NCBI GenBank assembly: GCA_008828725.1
Contig: MEHQ01000877.1
Location: 265,639 to 329,638 of the forward strand
Source: Saccharina japonica
Lineage: Eukaryota > Sar > Phaeophyceae > Laminariales > Laminariaceae
Reading direction: 5' to 3'
Length of the DNA stretch: 64,000 nucleotides
Made by a program: the position numbers and the translations under genes. The notes beneath the pieces were generated by a model. The model did not search any database and was not told the origin of the DNA. It saw only the letters and a program-made list of their open reading frames with translations. Below are positions 1-12,350 of this stretch, piece by piece. How positions within the stretch are numbered: the stretch's first letter is position 1; each line of letters begins with the position of its first letter.

Positions 1-3000
1 CATCCATAACACTGACGACAACGCCATCATAGAAGGGCCCCCTTTCAACAAACAATGGGTCTGGCCGACGTAGCCCATACAATGTACCACGTGCGTACAC
101 AAGTACGTTTCCAACGTATTCTCATAAGCTGCAAGCACGTGTCGAATTATATATACATACATATATATATATGTATGTGCTACATCGCGACCCCGCGCAC
201 CAAAATCGACATCGAGGTATAGGGATGCCGTGCATGCCGTTTCAAGTGCATATCGCGCCAACTCCCAATTAGGGCATGATGGTTTGCAGCCACTGTGCGT
301 TGCGTAGCATGGAATTGCAGCAATTCAGTGGGAAGAAAATCACACACATTTCACATTTTTCATGGAGTAGGAATGCTTCTATAACCAGAAAAACCATACT
401 CCAGCTCAGCTGAACTTGGTGTGGACAGTAGTTTAAGCGCCAATCGTCAACTATTAACATCCGTTAGTTTAGCGGCAGCTTATAATTTCCATCTTCCTAC
501 CAGGTATTCGCTTGTTTTCTTCTCACAAAAGCTAAACAATTTTGCACTAATCCGGAACAGATTGTGAGCGGAAGGAGAATGATATAAAACCAAGGATAAC
601 AAAACAAAGCACATCTCCAAAAACAAGAACAGGAACATTAAAACCCCCGGAATTATGTTATCGCGTTCTCCCTTTTTATCACATACATGATCCGACACGA
701 AGTCGGAGGATCAGTATTATCAGCTCCCCCACGTTCTCCGATCGATGGGCGAAAACTCACGAGGTAATCGCGGAAGAGCATTTTAATAAGCGTCCATTCG
801 TCGATGTTGGACGCGACGATCGAGCGACTAGTTTACGATCGATGGGTGAATCAGTCGGCAGTCTTGTAATGCAGTTTCAGCTTTTCTGTGGTCCGAGGAA
901 CACACCTGCGTTCGGAATCCTGTCCCGATCATTCCGAGGCCCATCCAACCATTGACATGACCCTAGCACGGCAGGTACAGCGACGAGCCTCGGTACCTCA
1001 CAACCCACCTCTCAGGTCGACCTGTACCTACACGCTGCCAGGATACATCACGTTCAAGCTACGGCGTCAAGGTCTAAAGGTACGAGAGAAGGTGGAGGCT
1101 TGCCGGAACAATGCAACATTGAGTTTGCCGTTGGACCCTTGACCGTACCCGAGAAAGGTTAGATATAGTCTTCACCGACTGATATTCTCCCGTACACAGT
1201 GTGCGGACGCGTGAACCGTCCCGATTTTGAATAAATGCGTCCTTGTGTGCCGATTTTCTGTACACAGTACACGGGGATATGCACATTATACCCCTCGGAG
1301 GTGCGAGTGTTGATTGCGTCTGTTTATCGCGCAGAAACTGAAAGTTGGGAACAATGTGCTGTGTGCATGGAACCTCGAGTCAAGGAGGATCGACATAGAT
1401 AAGCCTATCGTAAACTAGCACGAGACCGAGATGGGCACAACACTTGCACGAAGTGAGACAGGTACCGTTTTCAGGTGTGGTGCTCATAAACGTTTGCAGC
1501 CCGAATTTGAGTTCGAGCGTTGGGCGGGGGGGCGCGCGCGATCCCGTACGCCAAGTACAAAATTTAGCTAAAACAATTGGTAAACATGTCTCGTAGATCC
1601 AAGGGCGCCCGGGGATTTGGATCTCATACGCATACCTACCCCCCGCGGAGGGATCAAGTTACACCACCCCCCGTTTTGATTTGTGTGTGTGTGTCATCGG
1701 TGTGGCGCGTGTGTGTGTGCTTTGTGTGGCAGTACCGGAAAGGCATGTGTCCTCGCTCGTCGCTCACATCGAGTCAAATTGCGTCATATCATATCACGAG
1801 ATATGATAAACACAGTAGTACATGGTAATATAATAGTGTTCTGCTTTGCTGCTTGGTCGTACAATGTATGGAGAGTCTGATCAACATACTGGCATGTACT
1901 CGTAGTCCCACGCGGGTTTACCGTTCCACGGCTTAGCCGGGTAATTCCGGAGTGATGTCTTATGTGACAGTTAAAGACGGTGGCGTACGGGATATTTACA
2001 CAGAAGAAGCGGATAGGCATGAGAGGTGTCCATAACACCAGACGCGGTCAGCGGTTGGTTTCCGTGATGGATTGTCACTGCAAGCGTAGACACAGGTGTA
2101 GAAGCAATACCTGGCCAAGAACCTGCACTTCTGATCCACCCAAGCTCGGCGACCTAATACAGCGTGCCGATGTACTTAAGAACACAACGGACATTCCATA
2201 TATCGTATTATTGACCTTCGATATTTTTACTAGGTTGCATGTTCTTCGCGCCAGCGCTTTGTCACGGCCGAACAATTATGTTTACGACGCCAGTCCCTCC
2301 ACTGAATCTAGGCGCAATTGATTGGTGCGCCCCGCTGCTCAACGTGCCAGCCGATCCATCCATCGCTGCCTGCTCCACTTGATCACTAGAGTACTGCTGC
2401 AGTCGTCGTCAGCACGCAGCTGAGGCCTATAGAATGCCGCCGAGTAGTCGTATAGTACTAAGGAAGGTTGAAGGGGGGGTGTACGGTTCTCTACCGTCCC
2501 CTGTGTTCAGTTTTATATTGCTGTTGTCAGACCTACAGGGAGGGGGCTGTGCATTGTACCCCCCCGCTAGGGCCAACTTTGTGCCCTTTGTGAATCAACC
2601 ATTATAATCCAGGAGCAACATAATAGACCGGTTGCAGGTATTGCTTGTAGACGCAAAACCACAAAGCGCAGACGCCCACTTCGCCACCGCCTGCAGACTT
2701 GGCAAGACCTGATTAGCACTACACCCAACGCGCTACCCGGGGTCACTTCAAGGCCAACGTTTTCCACGTCACTGATGTGCAGGCGAGTCACGGTAGTGCT
2801 ACACGATTGATCCTACTACTGTGTGCAGCATGCGGGTTCAAATAATCACTGTACCCCCAGGAATATATTTATTGGCTTTCGCTCGGCATTTATAGTATGA
2901 GTCGGTTTATAATCACGCACGACTTTTTATTTCGGGCCGAGAGTCGTACATGGCTTGAAACAACCTCTTGCATCAAGGGTAATATTTTCGCCTGCTTCGT

Positions 3001-6000
3001 CGCCGCACAAGTATCGTCTATGCAGGTACCACAATCAGTGTCACTCCTACAGTGTTCGTAGTTGTGCATCGCTCTTCTTCTTTATCCGATTTGTCATGTT
3101 CGCTCTTCCAATATATATCCTTCCTACTATTGCACTCGCAACTCGGACCCGGACACACACAACAGGTTCTTCGCCCACATCCCGACCGCACAAGTTACCT
3201 CATTGATGCAGTGCTGGTACGTTACCCGTTAAGTCGCAATATCGCGGTTTCGAGCTGACGGTCTAGTGAGCGATAGAGCGCGGGGAAGGCGTACAGCTGA
3301 CCATTCGTGCGCTTAGGTAGCCGCACAAGGGGCAAGCAGTTGTACTTTAACAATACTATGGACACGCAACATAAATGACGCCCCAGCCCGGAATATAGAG
3401 TTTACAATATAATCAGTGAAACCGGCTCGCTGCGTTTTCTACCTAGTGCCGGAATAGCGCTTGGCGAACCACCCAGTCTGACGCGCTTAGCGTTCGGTTT
3501 ATGCCGCTGTTTGTTGTCCAGTGCTGCAGTGCTTTAATTGTAAAGTAGACGGGTATTGAGTTTGACAACTCATTGCCACCTGTAGGGGGCAGTGCTCGCC
3601 TGTTTTGAGAGTGTTGGTTTCAAATACAAGTCAAGTACAAGCGCGCAGGAAATTATCCTGGGAAATGAGAACAGTAGTTTTCCAACCACAGTATATACTG
3701 TACTGCTATCAGTGTAGCCCTCAACGTTTTGGAGCTACCAAGTCTCAAAAATTCGTTTTTTTTTTCACAATACAGTTGGAAAAGTACGCCTACAGAAGAC
3801 CGACGCTGAGCGTCCCTCTCTCTATATCGGAATCGTTTTTTTTTTTCTGAGTATACCTAATATGCCAATGGGAAAGCGATGTGTGTTGGCTGAAGACCCG
3901 CTCGTACCGCCCCTATGGGGAAAAAGGGGGGAAAACACATGTTTAAGTGTTTCCTGTTTTTTTTCAAACGACTGCAGGCGGCCCAATTTTCTCTTTCTCG
4001 TTGCAAATCGTCAACACCCTGATAAAAATCAGCTCGTGCGACGATAGACCTTCGATGTCGACATAGACTCATCCCACGCCCAACCCGCTTCGTGTCGGGC
4101 AAGGCCAACGAGTGCGGATGGCGGCCTCGAAGGTATAAGCTGGATCCATGGTCTGGTTGGCGAGAGCTTGCCGGCGGCGTCCTACGCTCTTCTCCCTAAC
4201 CCGAAGAATACTTTTTTTGTTGCCATTTGAGACGGATCGAGAAATGTTGTCATCTGTTTCATGCATACCAGCGGCCAATTGTTTGTTTTATCTTACGCCT
4301 GGCCAGCGCCCGCCACATATCACCGGCCATCGCGTGAACACGGTGACCCTAGGGTGGATCGGAGCCCGTAACGAGCGCACCGCGTCCAGAATTCATGACC
4401 CAGTCGTTGGTTTGGTCGATCCATGTTTGTCCAGGACTCGGGATCTCGCCGCTTCGAACTAACATCCGCTTGAGTTTTTCTAAAGCCGATCTTGTCCCAA
4501 CATCAGCTCCAGAATTGCCTTTTACGGGCTTTTCCAAAAGTTGGGAACATTCCGTTTTAAGAATCGGTCCCATAGCAAGCTTGTTCTGGAAAAGTCTGGC
4601 GGGGATCTTAGGAATTCAAACTTTTTAAGGCAACATCGCTTTCCGATTGGCATAGGTCGTGTAGAGCTCCTCTTCAAGCCAGGGGCCTGAACAAACATTG
4701 TGAGTGCTTCGCCTCACCGTGGTACGCACTCGGAGTGGGAGGGCATTCGCTATATTGCGCTCTATCTCTCTCGATGTTTTCCGTTTTAGGCAAAATCCAG
4801 CTCCAAGGGAGGTCGGAAGGTTCTGTCGTCTTTGGCGTATGTGTTATTTTATTTTATGGCGCGGGCTGACGTGTCACAAACATACTCTGAAAATGGGAGG
4901 CAAACAATCTGTGGAAAACGGTGGAGTGTTTGGGTTGGACTTTGAAGCGGACAACACACTGGCACTTTCCGACAGAATATTCTGTAGACCAGCCATCCAG
5001 GAGTCCCGTAGGAGTGCTGCCACTGCAATATGCGAAGGCTTCAACGTGAATTCCGCTGTGCATATGATGTGATTCGATGAGCGTGGTTGACATCTGCCAT
5101 AGGTTTTCGTTTCCGATAATGGGCAAACAATCCGCAAACTATAGAATATTCCTGTGAAGATGTGGTATGAGGTGATATTTTTGCGTGTGGTTTTGCTGCA
5201 GTTATCTTCCGGTTTTCCAGTCTTGATTTCATTAAAACAATCAAGGCAAGACAACCGACAACGACGCTATGGAGATGACAAGACTGAATCATCCGAGCAG
5301 GAATTAACTTATTTTGTGGATTGAACTATCTATACGGTCCCTGACCCCAGCACGTTGACACGCGTGATGCTACGTACCGAGCAGGTATGCGCAGGCGGTA
5401 CAGTGATGGCGGCGGCGAACCCAGTCCTCCCCGTTTGCCTGTCAATCTGGGCAAAGGCCTTTATGTATCAACTTGCTCTTTTAGCAAGATATGTGAACGT
5501 ACCTGGCCGACTGTCAGACTACTTTATGTCAAACCCCTCTGATACAGGAGGGTTTTCTGAGTGTTTGACGGCGTTAAATGGAGGCTACACGATGTCGAAC
5601 AGCCACTTGCAAAATCGCGAACGATAACTTGACCGTTCAAAATTCAGCTCAGTTTACTACATTTTGCCACCTCTTGTTCGTGTCCCAACTAGGCGGGTTG
5701 TTGTTTATGTAATATTTCGTGTGTATGAATACCTACACCAGCATCGGCCTGCTGTCAGGGTTGACCAAATACCGAAACGGGCAGTTATGCGGGTAGTAAG
5801 TTCACAGCAGTTACGGCTATTAAACGAATCACCCACGTGGCTACTACCAAGTAAGGGGGACCATAGTTAAATTGACATAATATGGGATCCTGTGTATACC
5901 GTAGGTTCTATTTACTATGCTACCCCGTAGTACACAAATATGAAACAAGGCACTCTGAAAAAAATGCAACAATGTTGGATCCACGCGCGTGTGGGCAGAA

Positions 6001-7270
6001 CGATGGGGTGACGTTCGGGGCTAGTTACGGGATTTCCATGTCAACAGCCCCCCACGCCGCTTCCCTCGCTTCGTCTGTTCCTTCCCTCTTGGCACAAACA
6101 CCTGTGTATCGTTCGCCAACTCTATGTGTATCACTTTGAGTCTGCGATTGGAGCTCCTTGCTACTAATACGTGTTCACTTCTACTGGCTCTAATTGCACC
6201 TCCTTATACCTTCAAGCCACTGGAAGTTGAGCAACCCTATTGGTATGGTTTCCTTCCACGCGCCTCCCACATGCGGCCAACGTCGAGTTCTGGCAGGTGT
6301 GTGAGGAAGGACGATTCATCGTTTATGACCGCGTAAAATAGTATTCCGAAACAAGTCGAACGATGAACGACACACACCGATTGGGCGGGTTACTTGTATA
6401 CCCGTTTACCCGGGGGCAAATCGGAACATACAACAGTGACATGGGAACTACCTGTGGAAAGGCGCGTTGTTTCTGATGATTTACCTGTATCCAGGGCGTA
6501 TATGTAACTTGGCTGCAACGAGACTAGGTCAGAATCCAAACCTTATGGCCGTCGGACATATCACGTTTTGGATCATGTAAACATTTTACCGGCCCGTGTG
6601 AGATGCCTGGCAGGATCTGCATTGTACGGGTCCAATCCAACAGAGCTCAACCGTGCCCTAGATCATGCATGTAGATTTTACATACGGCTTCCATCCGGCA
6701 ACATGATTCAGATGACAAAAACAGGAATATATCTGCCCTGAGACATAATCACGAAGACGAAGTTCGATGCTCTCGTCGGAGGTGTAATACGTTGACCCTA
6801 TTTCGCGGCTGTCTTCCGTTGTTTGTCCAGCCCAGGGTTGTTAAGGACAACACCTCTTTGACACTGTGTATAGAGCTGACTTCAGGAGTAGAAAGCCTGT
6901 GTAACTTTCTGAGTGTATTCCTCCGAAAATGTTGGAACCTATATGGTAAGCGCCCATGATAAGCGTCCCTATAAACAGTCCGAATTACAAGTGGTTGGCA
7001 ACTGGCTGCCAGGCGTTCGAGCTGCCCGTGTATGGCAGTTTCCCTGGGCAAATTATATTGGTTGCGACTAGGTGCAGTACGCCAAATCCGAAACATATTC
7101 ATACCCTAGCATATATTGAACTTGACGCTCCTTGAAGTCTGATAATTTTCCCGCAGCCTCGAATCTCGAACGACAAACGCTCTGATGCAAGACTAGCTTC
7201 GAATCTCGCACAATAAACGCTCTGACGCCAGACTAGCTTTAAAGCACGAAGGACAAACACAACCCGTGCC
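1..7270. repeat. Copy 1 of a long segmental duplication
   Basis: The sequence from base 1 matches 40354-47622 almost base for base, offset about 40,355, with scattered substitutions and small indels amounting to an estimated 1-2%. Homology already runs at base 1, so the true left end is outside the window. The right end falls just after CCCGTGCC, inside exon 2 of esterase gene A. No recognisable gene was found in the block. Its open frames are short and those checked are not favoured on either strand. Visible contents are a TA-rich stretch near 149-178 and 40-bp tandem repeats at the right end. Confidence 0.95.
7160..7270. repeat. Subterminal 40-bp tandem repeats of the duplicated segment
   Basis: Units begin at 7160, 7200 and 7240, the last one partial. 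They share CGAATCTCG, ACAAACGCTCTGA and AGACTAGCTT. The same array ends copy 2 at about 47515-47622. A tandem array hugging the segment edge resembles subterminal transposase-binding repeats of large DNA transposons; that interpretation is inference. Confidence 0.7.
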
Positions 7271-7316
7271 CCCGTTCCATGGACCAACCTGCCCAAAGCA
7301 CCCGACAGTGATGCGA

Positions 7317-7583
7317 GACGTGGGCTACGGTAGATAGAGGTGCACCATGTGTTTTCTGGGGGTCACTTGATGAGCTCTATACCCGCAGCAGTAGTCGAAA
7401 ACTGTTTTTGGAGGAATATATAAGTTGGCACGTACCCTTATGAACACCCACTCCCATGGCCCAAGTGTAAAATGATAAATAACTGCAACACAAGAATGAG
7501 ATTCCGACTATTTTGGGTTAAGGGGCGCCGTTATCAAGAAAATTTTGAAGCGCAAAACTGATATCACTGTCGTAGCACGCGTC
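7317..7583 (+). mobile_element. F1 MITE inserted at the exon-2 donor of gene A
   Basis: The element shows the F1 signature: GACG..CTACGGTAGA at the left, TGCACCATGT, an internal GAGGAATAT, GGGTTAAGG near the right, and GTAGCACGCGTC at the end. It is flanked by GCGA (7313-7316) and GCGG (7584-7587), a near-perfect 4-bp target duplication. It sits immediately after the codon GAT that ends the exon-2 relic. Confidence 0.8.
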
Positions 7584-7627
7584 GCGGGTGAGAAGGCGAT
7601 GGCTTTAGTCGCCTGTTTCCTGGTCAG

Positions 7628-7873
7628 GAGCAATCCCACGCTAGGGGTACCACGTTTACGCTCAATATTTTCTGACGGGTTGTGTTCCTCACGTGAGTAA
7701 CCACCGGATACTATTATCAATTTACTGGTATATTTGGTTTTGGACCACCGCATTAGAAGGTTTGGTCGGGTTGCGCGAACGAATGTTTCCGAAGTAATGT
7801 TTTGGGTGACGTATTGAGCTCCTCATGTGAGGAGCTCAGAATAATCTGCTGCACCCCTACCGTGGGATGACTC
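7628..7873 (-). mobile_element. F2 MITE in gene A intron 2 region
   Basis: The termini GAGCAATCCCACG and CGTGGGATGACTC are inverted repeats, and the perfect 4-bp duplication TCAG lies at 7624-7627 and 7874-7877. An internal palindrome, GAGCTCCTCATGTGAGGAGCTC, is typical of the family. The flanking bases align with 27170-27260 of gene B, where the site is empty. Confidence 0.85.
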
Positions 7874-8415
7874 TCAGGGTTTGAGACAGTCGGGCGTAGT
7901 GTATGCGCGAAGATACCCTCGGTTATGTCCCATTATCGTGCTTGGAAACGACGGTCGCTGGGAGCGGATTGGTTCATAAGTTGGTTCGGAATAAGGAGAA
8001 GAGAGAGCATACACGAAAAAAGCGAAATGCTTTCAGAGTTACCTGAAACAACACGGTATCAAGAGCCGAAACCGAACCCCTGGAAACCAGTTTCCCTACA
8101 TCGTATTTCGGAAATGACCGACTTACAACTCTCACCCGCATTTCACATTTTACTCCATGACTGCCTGGTGTGGAACCACTTCTCGCGCATCGATTAACTC
8201 TACTGTCACAAAGAGAGCTGGATACATCTCGAGACGGCAGAGTTTCTGGAGTTCTTGTGTCGGGCAGGCGTGTGTTAGATAGGGGTCATAACCTTTCGGA
8301 CAACATTTCTGACCGACGGTGTTCCTCGACTTAACTACTTTGGAGTACCAATACAGCTATTCCAGGTATATGAGACCCCAGATGCATGTCGTCGCAGCCC
8401 TGTTATTCCAGGTGT

Positions 8416-8661
8416 GACGCATGCTACGATAGAGGTGCACCATGTTTTTTCTGAGCTCTTCACTTAAGGAGCGTCACGCCTCACCGAAAAAACGAATTTG
8501 GAGGAAAATAATAGTGCTGCCGGATGAGAAATCTCATGACCGAAGTATAGTCAGAAACATATTTCGTCACAAGAATTTAGTTCCGACGAATTTTGATTAA
8601 GGAGCCCGATCGTTCAGAAAACATTCAGCCAAAAAGTGCTACCTCTACCGTAGCACGCGTC
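8416..8661 (+). mobile_element. F1 MITE, near-consensus copy
   Basis: The left end is GACGCATGCTACGATAGAGG and the right end is CTACCGTAGCACGCGTC. The body matches the copies at 13508, 16059 and 56569 closely. No clear target duplication is seen (GTGT against CACA). It lies upstream of gene A exon 5. Confidence 0.85.
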
Positions 8662-9619
8662 CACAGGTAAACCTAGCTATGTGTCTGATCTATGAAGCGA
8701 GTAGACGGCTCAGTTTCAACATAGTGCAGGTCGGCTCTTCCGTCACAATGATGATGTGGATGACGTGGTCGACGCAAACTCTGCTCCCGACATGTTTTGT
8801 GGCAAGCCGTTCCCTTCTTTTCGCGCTTTCGGTTTGTCTATGCTTCCTCTCCTCAGACGCTGAGCCAGCAGGTCACCCGCTATTTCTATGACATCCTCGA
8901 TGAAACGAATTCAACTCTCGGTGAGCGGCCGTAGATCCTTGCTACGGAATGGGCACACCTACGCATGGTGGGGGCTTTTAACTTGAGGGGCTATTGAGTT
9001 GAAGCATTTCCTAATCACGAGGAAAAACAAGTGCCAGGTAGGCTTTACCTGAATACATAATAACAATCTAACGAGCAATTTCCAGGATTGGAAACCCAAA
9101 TGGCGTTCCAGCAAAATCTCAGGCCAGGAGCGACCCGTGAGTGAAACGTATTACGACGCCAACCTGGTAAACGTGCCTTAAACTAGCACACTCCAACATG
9201 TACGTAGTCCGAGAATACATGCCTTCTGAAATGTTTTGGCAAGCCGTTTAAACACTTAGAAAAGTGCACTTTCCGCTGTTTGAGAGCACCCTGAGACGTC
9301 ATGGTGGCGGGCGTGATCAGTCATGCTACATATAGAGTTTTCTTCTGTCCCCGCTCGACCACGCACGATGTACTGCCGAATCTAAAAGCAGCGTGCTCGG
9401 TCGTCCCTCCGTGGCGTTGCTGTATCGGGTGGGGTGGTCAGGTTTCTCGCACATCATCGCTGTAGGTGGCAACGAACCCTCATCTTTGCTTGACGCAGCT
9501 ACCCGCTACTCGACAGGAGGGGCAGGCTACGTTGACCCGGTCCCGTTCGAAGACGTGTTCGAAGTCGTGGACGGAGTCCCCACACTGACCTTCGAGCCCA
9601 TGATACGGGTGAGGGTGCA

Positions 9620-10000
9620 GACGCATGCTACGATAGAGGTGCACCATGTTTTTGCCTTCGAAGGGTAGTCACTTGAAGAGCTCTACACCTCACCCCAAAG
9701 TGATCATTAAGGGAGGAAAGTAAACGTGCTATCCGATTGAAAGTCCCATGGCCGAAGTAAACAAGGAACAATATTGCAACAAAATAACGACAATAATGAC
9801 AATAATGACAATAATGACAATAATGACAATAATGACAATAATGACAATAATGACAACAATGGCAATAATGGCAGTAATGACAATAATGACAATAATGACA
9901 ACAATGACAATGACAGCAGTCCGCCGATTCTGGGTTAAGGGTTAAGATCATTCAGAAATGTGTTTACCCCAAAAGTGCTATCTCTATCGCAGCACGCATC
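9620..10000 (+). mobile_element. F1 MITE with an internal expanded microsatellite
   Basis: The F1 termini are clear, with perfect 4-bp duplications TGCA at 9616-9619 and 10001-10004. It lies in gene A intron 6, seven bases after the exon-6 donor begins. The flanks align with gene B at 31610-31650, where the site is empty. The element is longer than its relatives because of the array at 9783-9912. Confidence 0.9.
9783..9912. repeat. ATAATGACA 9-bp tandem array
   Basis: About 14 units of ACAATAATG/ACA variants run head to tail inside the F1 element, with some AACAATGGC variants in the middle. Because 9 is a multiple of 3, open frames cross it in several phases, for example Ile-Met-Thr repeats on the plus strand. 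These are artefacts of the repeat and not genes. Confidence 0.95.
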
Positions 10001-12350
10001 TGCAGTCCATGTTGTTTGGCGTATCGAGGCTTCTAACCTGTTGTTCGACGATGTGGTGAGGGTAAGGTGCATTGGTTCATATACCCAACCCCGACCTCAG
10101 GTCTCGAGAGGAGAGTGAGGTAGATGTCAGTCTCCACTATGAATCCTTCCGTAATACATGCAAACCCCTGCGTTCGGTTGCACAATAGCGCATGTTCGCG
10201 CCTTACTTCGTGCTCACTCTACTATACTAGTGGTCGCCTCGCTACCTGGCTCACAAAAATGACACAAAGTAAAACAAAAGTGGGGTAAAACCAAGTTGCA
10301 GGTGCTTCGGTCGAGCTCAACGTTTGGGGTTGACGCTTGGCAGGGGACACGCCAGCCATCGGACTCAAGCCAGGCAACACACACCAGAGTACGGGGCGAG
10401 CGTTGTTAAGATTGATCAGCAGTGCTCCTCGCCATCGAACGCATGGGTACACGGGCAAGCCGATATTCGGTTAATAAAATCGTCATGAAGATGTAGGTAT
10501 GTCCGACGTTCGAAGCGTCTAGGCCTTGAATGTGTGTTCCGGGTTAGGTACATACCACACACACACGGGAAAATGGCCAACGCGTAGCGGCCTGTATTCC
10601 GCAGCCTGGTCATAGACATAAGTGGCATAGCCTAGTGCATCAAGCTCAACGTCTGTAGACATAGTTAAGAAAAAGGCCAACCGACAAAACCCGCAAGCAT
10701 AGCCTGCACCCGGAAACATGTTTTTTTTTTCCATCGGCGTGCTACGGTAGCGATGGTACCTCATGTTTCTGAGCCGCCTGCTTTAATAATCTCCATATAC
10801 TTAATGCAAACTGGTTTCACGCATGAAACCCCACATTTCGTCGGCATCGAATGCTGCATGCAATAAAACTCAAATGCCCCGATTTTTGTGTCATACTGAC
10901 CACCATGAACAGTGGAAGAGGCCGAGGTCGACAGTTCCATGTTCAAGGGCCTAGCACTGGCGATACCGCCGTAGCCGGGGTCTTCCGTAGGAATATGCCT
11001 ACGTTTTCCTAGAGTAGTATGTTGTTCTGCACGGACCGTTACCATGTGATCCAAGGCACGTTTGCACAAAGTTGCAGGAAAACATTCGAAGATCTGACTG
11101 CGTATGGTCCGTATCAAGATATATGTAACGCCGAATATGGATTACAATACTGATACTAACTAATTACGACGCAATCCTGGAATTGACACGTTTCATCGCA
11201 AAAACAGGTTTTCCAAGTGTCCACACCACTTTTTTAAGAGATAAACCCGAACTTTTGCACACGTGTTTTGTACGCCCCTGTTGATCGATTGACATATTTG
11301 TATTTTTGTTTTTGTCGCCGAAACTTTGGGATCTCTTAAGACCTAAGCCTCTCCAAATAAGCAGACATAAACATATGTGTTGAAAACGAAAGCAATAGCA
11401 TAACAAACTCACTGTCAACAGGTCGACGGGGGGGGGCTCATAGAGCGCATGTGTGCTGAATTTTAGGGTCTACCACCAAATAACCGCGTGGGTTTTGGCT
11501 ACAGAGTAAGTTTGGAGAGAAATGCTTGAACCAGCCTGTACTTACTTTGAGAAACGATGTTAGTTGAGCGCGGCTTACCCCAGGGATCAGATACACAAGT
11601 AAACAGCAAACCCTGGAGACCAGAACTGGGGAACGCTTCGGTTGAGGAGCTCCGTCACTCACGAACAAAAGCTAGGCTGATTTGTTGCATCCTCTTATAC
11701 GGTAGACAGGTTGCACGCACCGGGGGAAACAACGATCGTGGTTTCTTGTCGGCCAGAAAACAATCAGGTTCTCTTGCACCACGGCGCGAGAGTGGTCCGA
11801 ACACGGATCGTTTGTGCTTCCGAACGGTACGCGAAAGTCATCTTTGGTTCCTGGGGACAATCCCTTGTTCTGCTCGTACGGCGAAGATTGACCGATGATC
11901 TCGTTTCCTCTGGCTGCTCATACGAACATTATGCAACGAAACGAACGCTCGCTATTCCCCCATGACCCTATACAGGGAATTATCGGTGCTTGGCAGGAGG
12001 CGATCACCAGGCTGATCGAGCGCGGCGTGACCGGGAAGATCTTTCTCACGAACATTCCTTCTTTCAAGGGCCTCCCCGTGAGTGTGATCTGCCTGACTTA
12101 ACGCTCGCCCATCTAATGCTGTAGATCGAATGCTGTATGAACGTCAGGGTTCTAGGTGGCCGCCGGCTTCTGCGAACACGTCCGATCGCACTCATACCAC
12201 ACAAAAAAACATCAACAAAAAAGTACGCAGCATTTGCTTCGGTCAAAGGTGCATCTTCTTCTGATGGCCGAAGGTGCTCTGACTGGCGAGGTCTTCCAAC
12301 CGAGGAACTTCTCAACCATTGTTGTACCACGCTTGCAATCCCCTTACTAT

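Noticed and set aside
4892-5072. MGGKQS start as a viral accessory-protein hint
   Set aside because: The similarity is limited to a few start residues common to myristoylated proteins; nothing else supports a viral origin.
1-7270. Numerous 60-120-codon frames conserved in both duplication copies
   Set aside because: The copies are nearly identical, so conservation carries no information, and no domain is recognisable.
7925-8240. Remnants of esterase exons 3 and 4 in gene A
   Set aside because: No stretch aligns with NGRSWP or NFATSSG coding sequence; they appear deleted.
9628-9951. Long open frames with Ile-Met-Thr or Cys-His-Tyr repeats on both strands
   Set aside because: They are translations of the 9-bp array inside a transposon.
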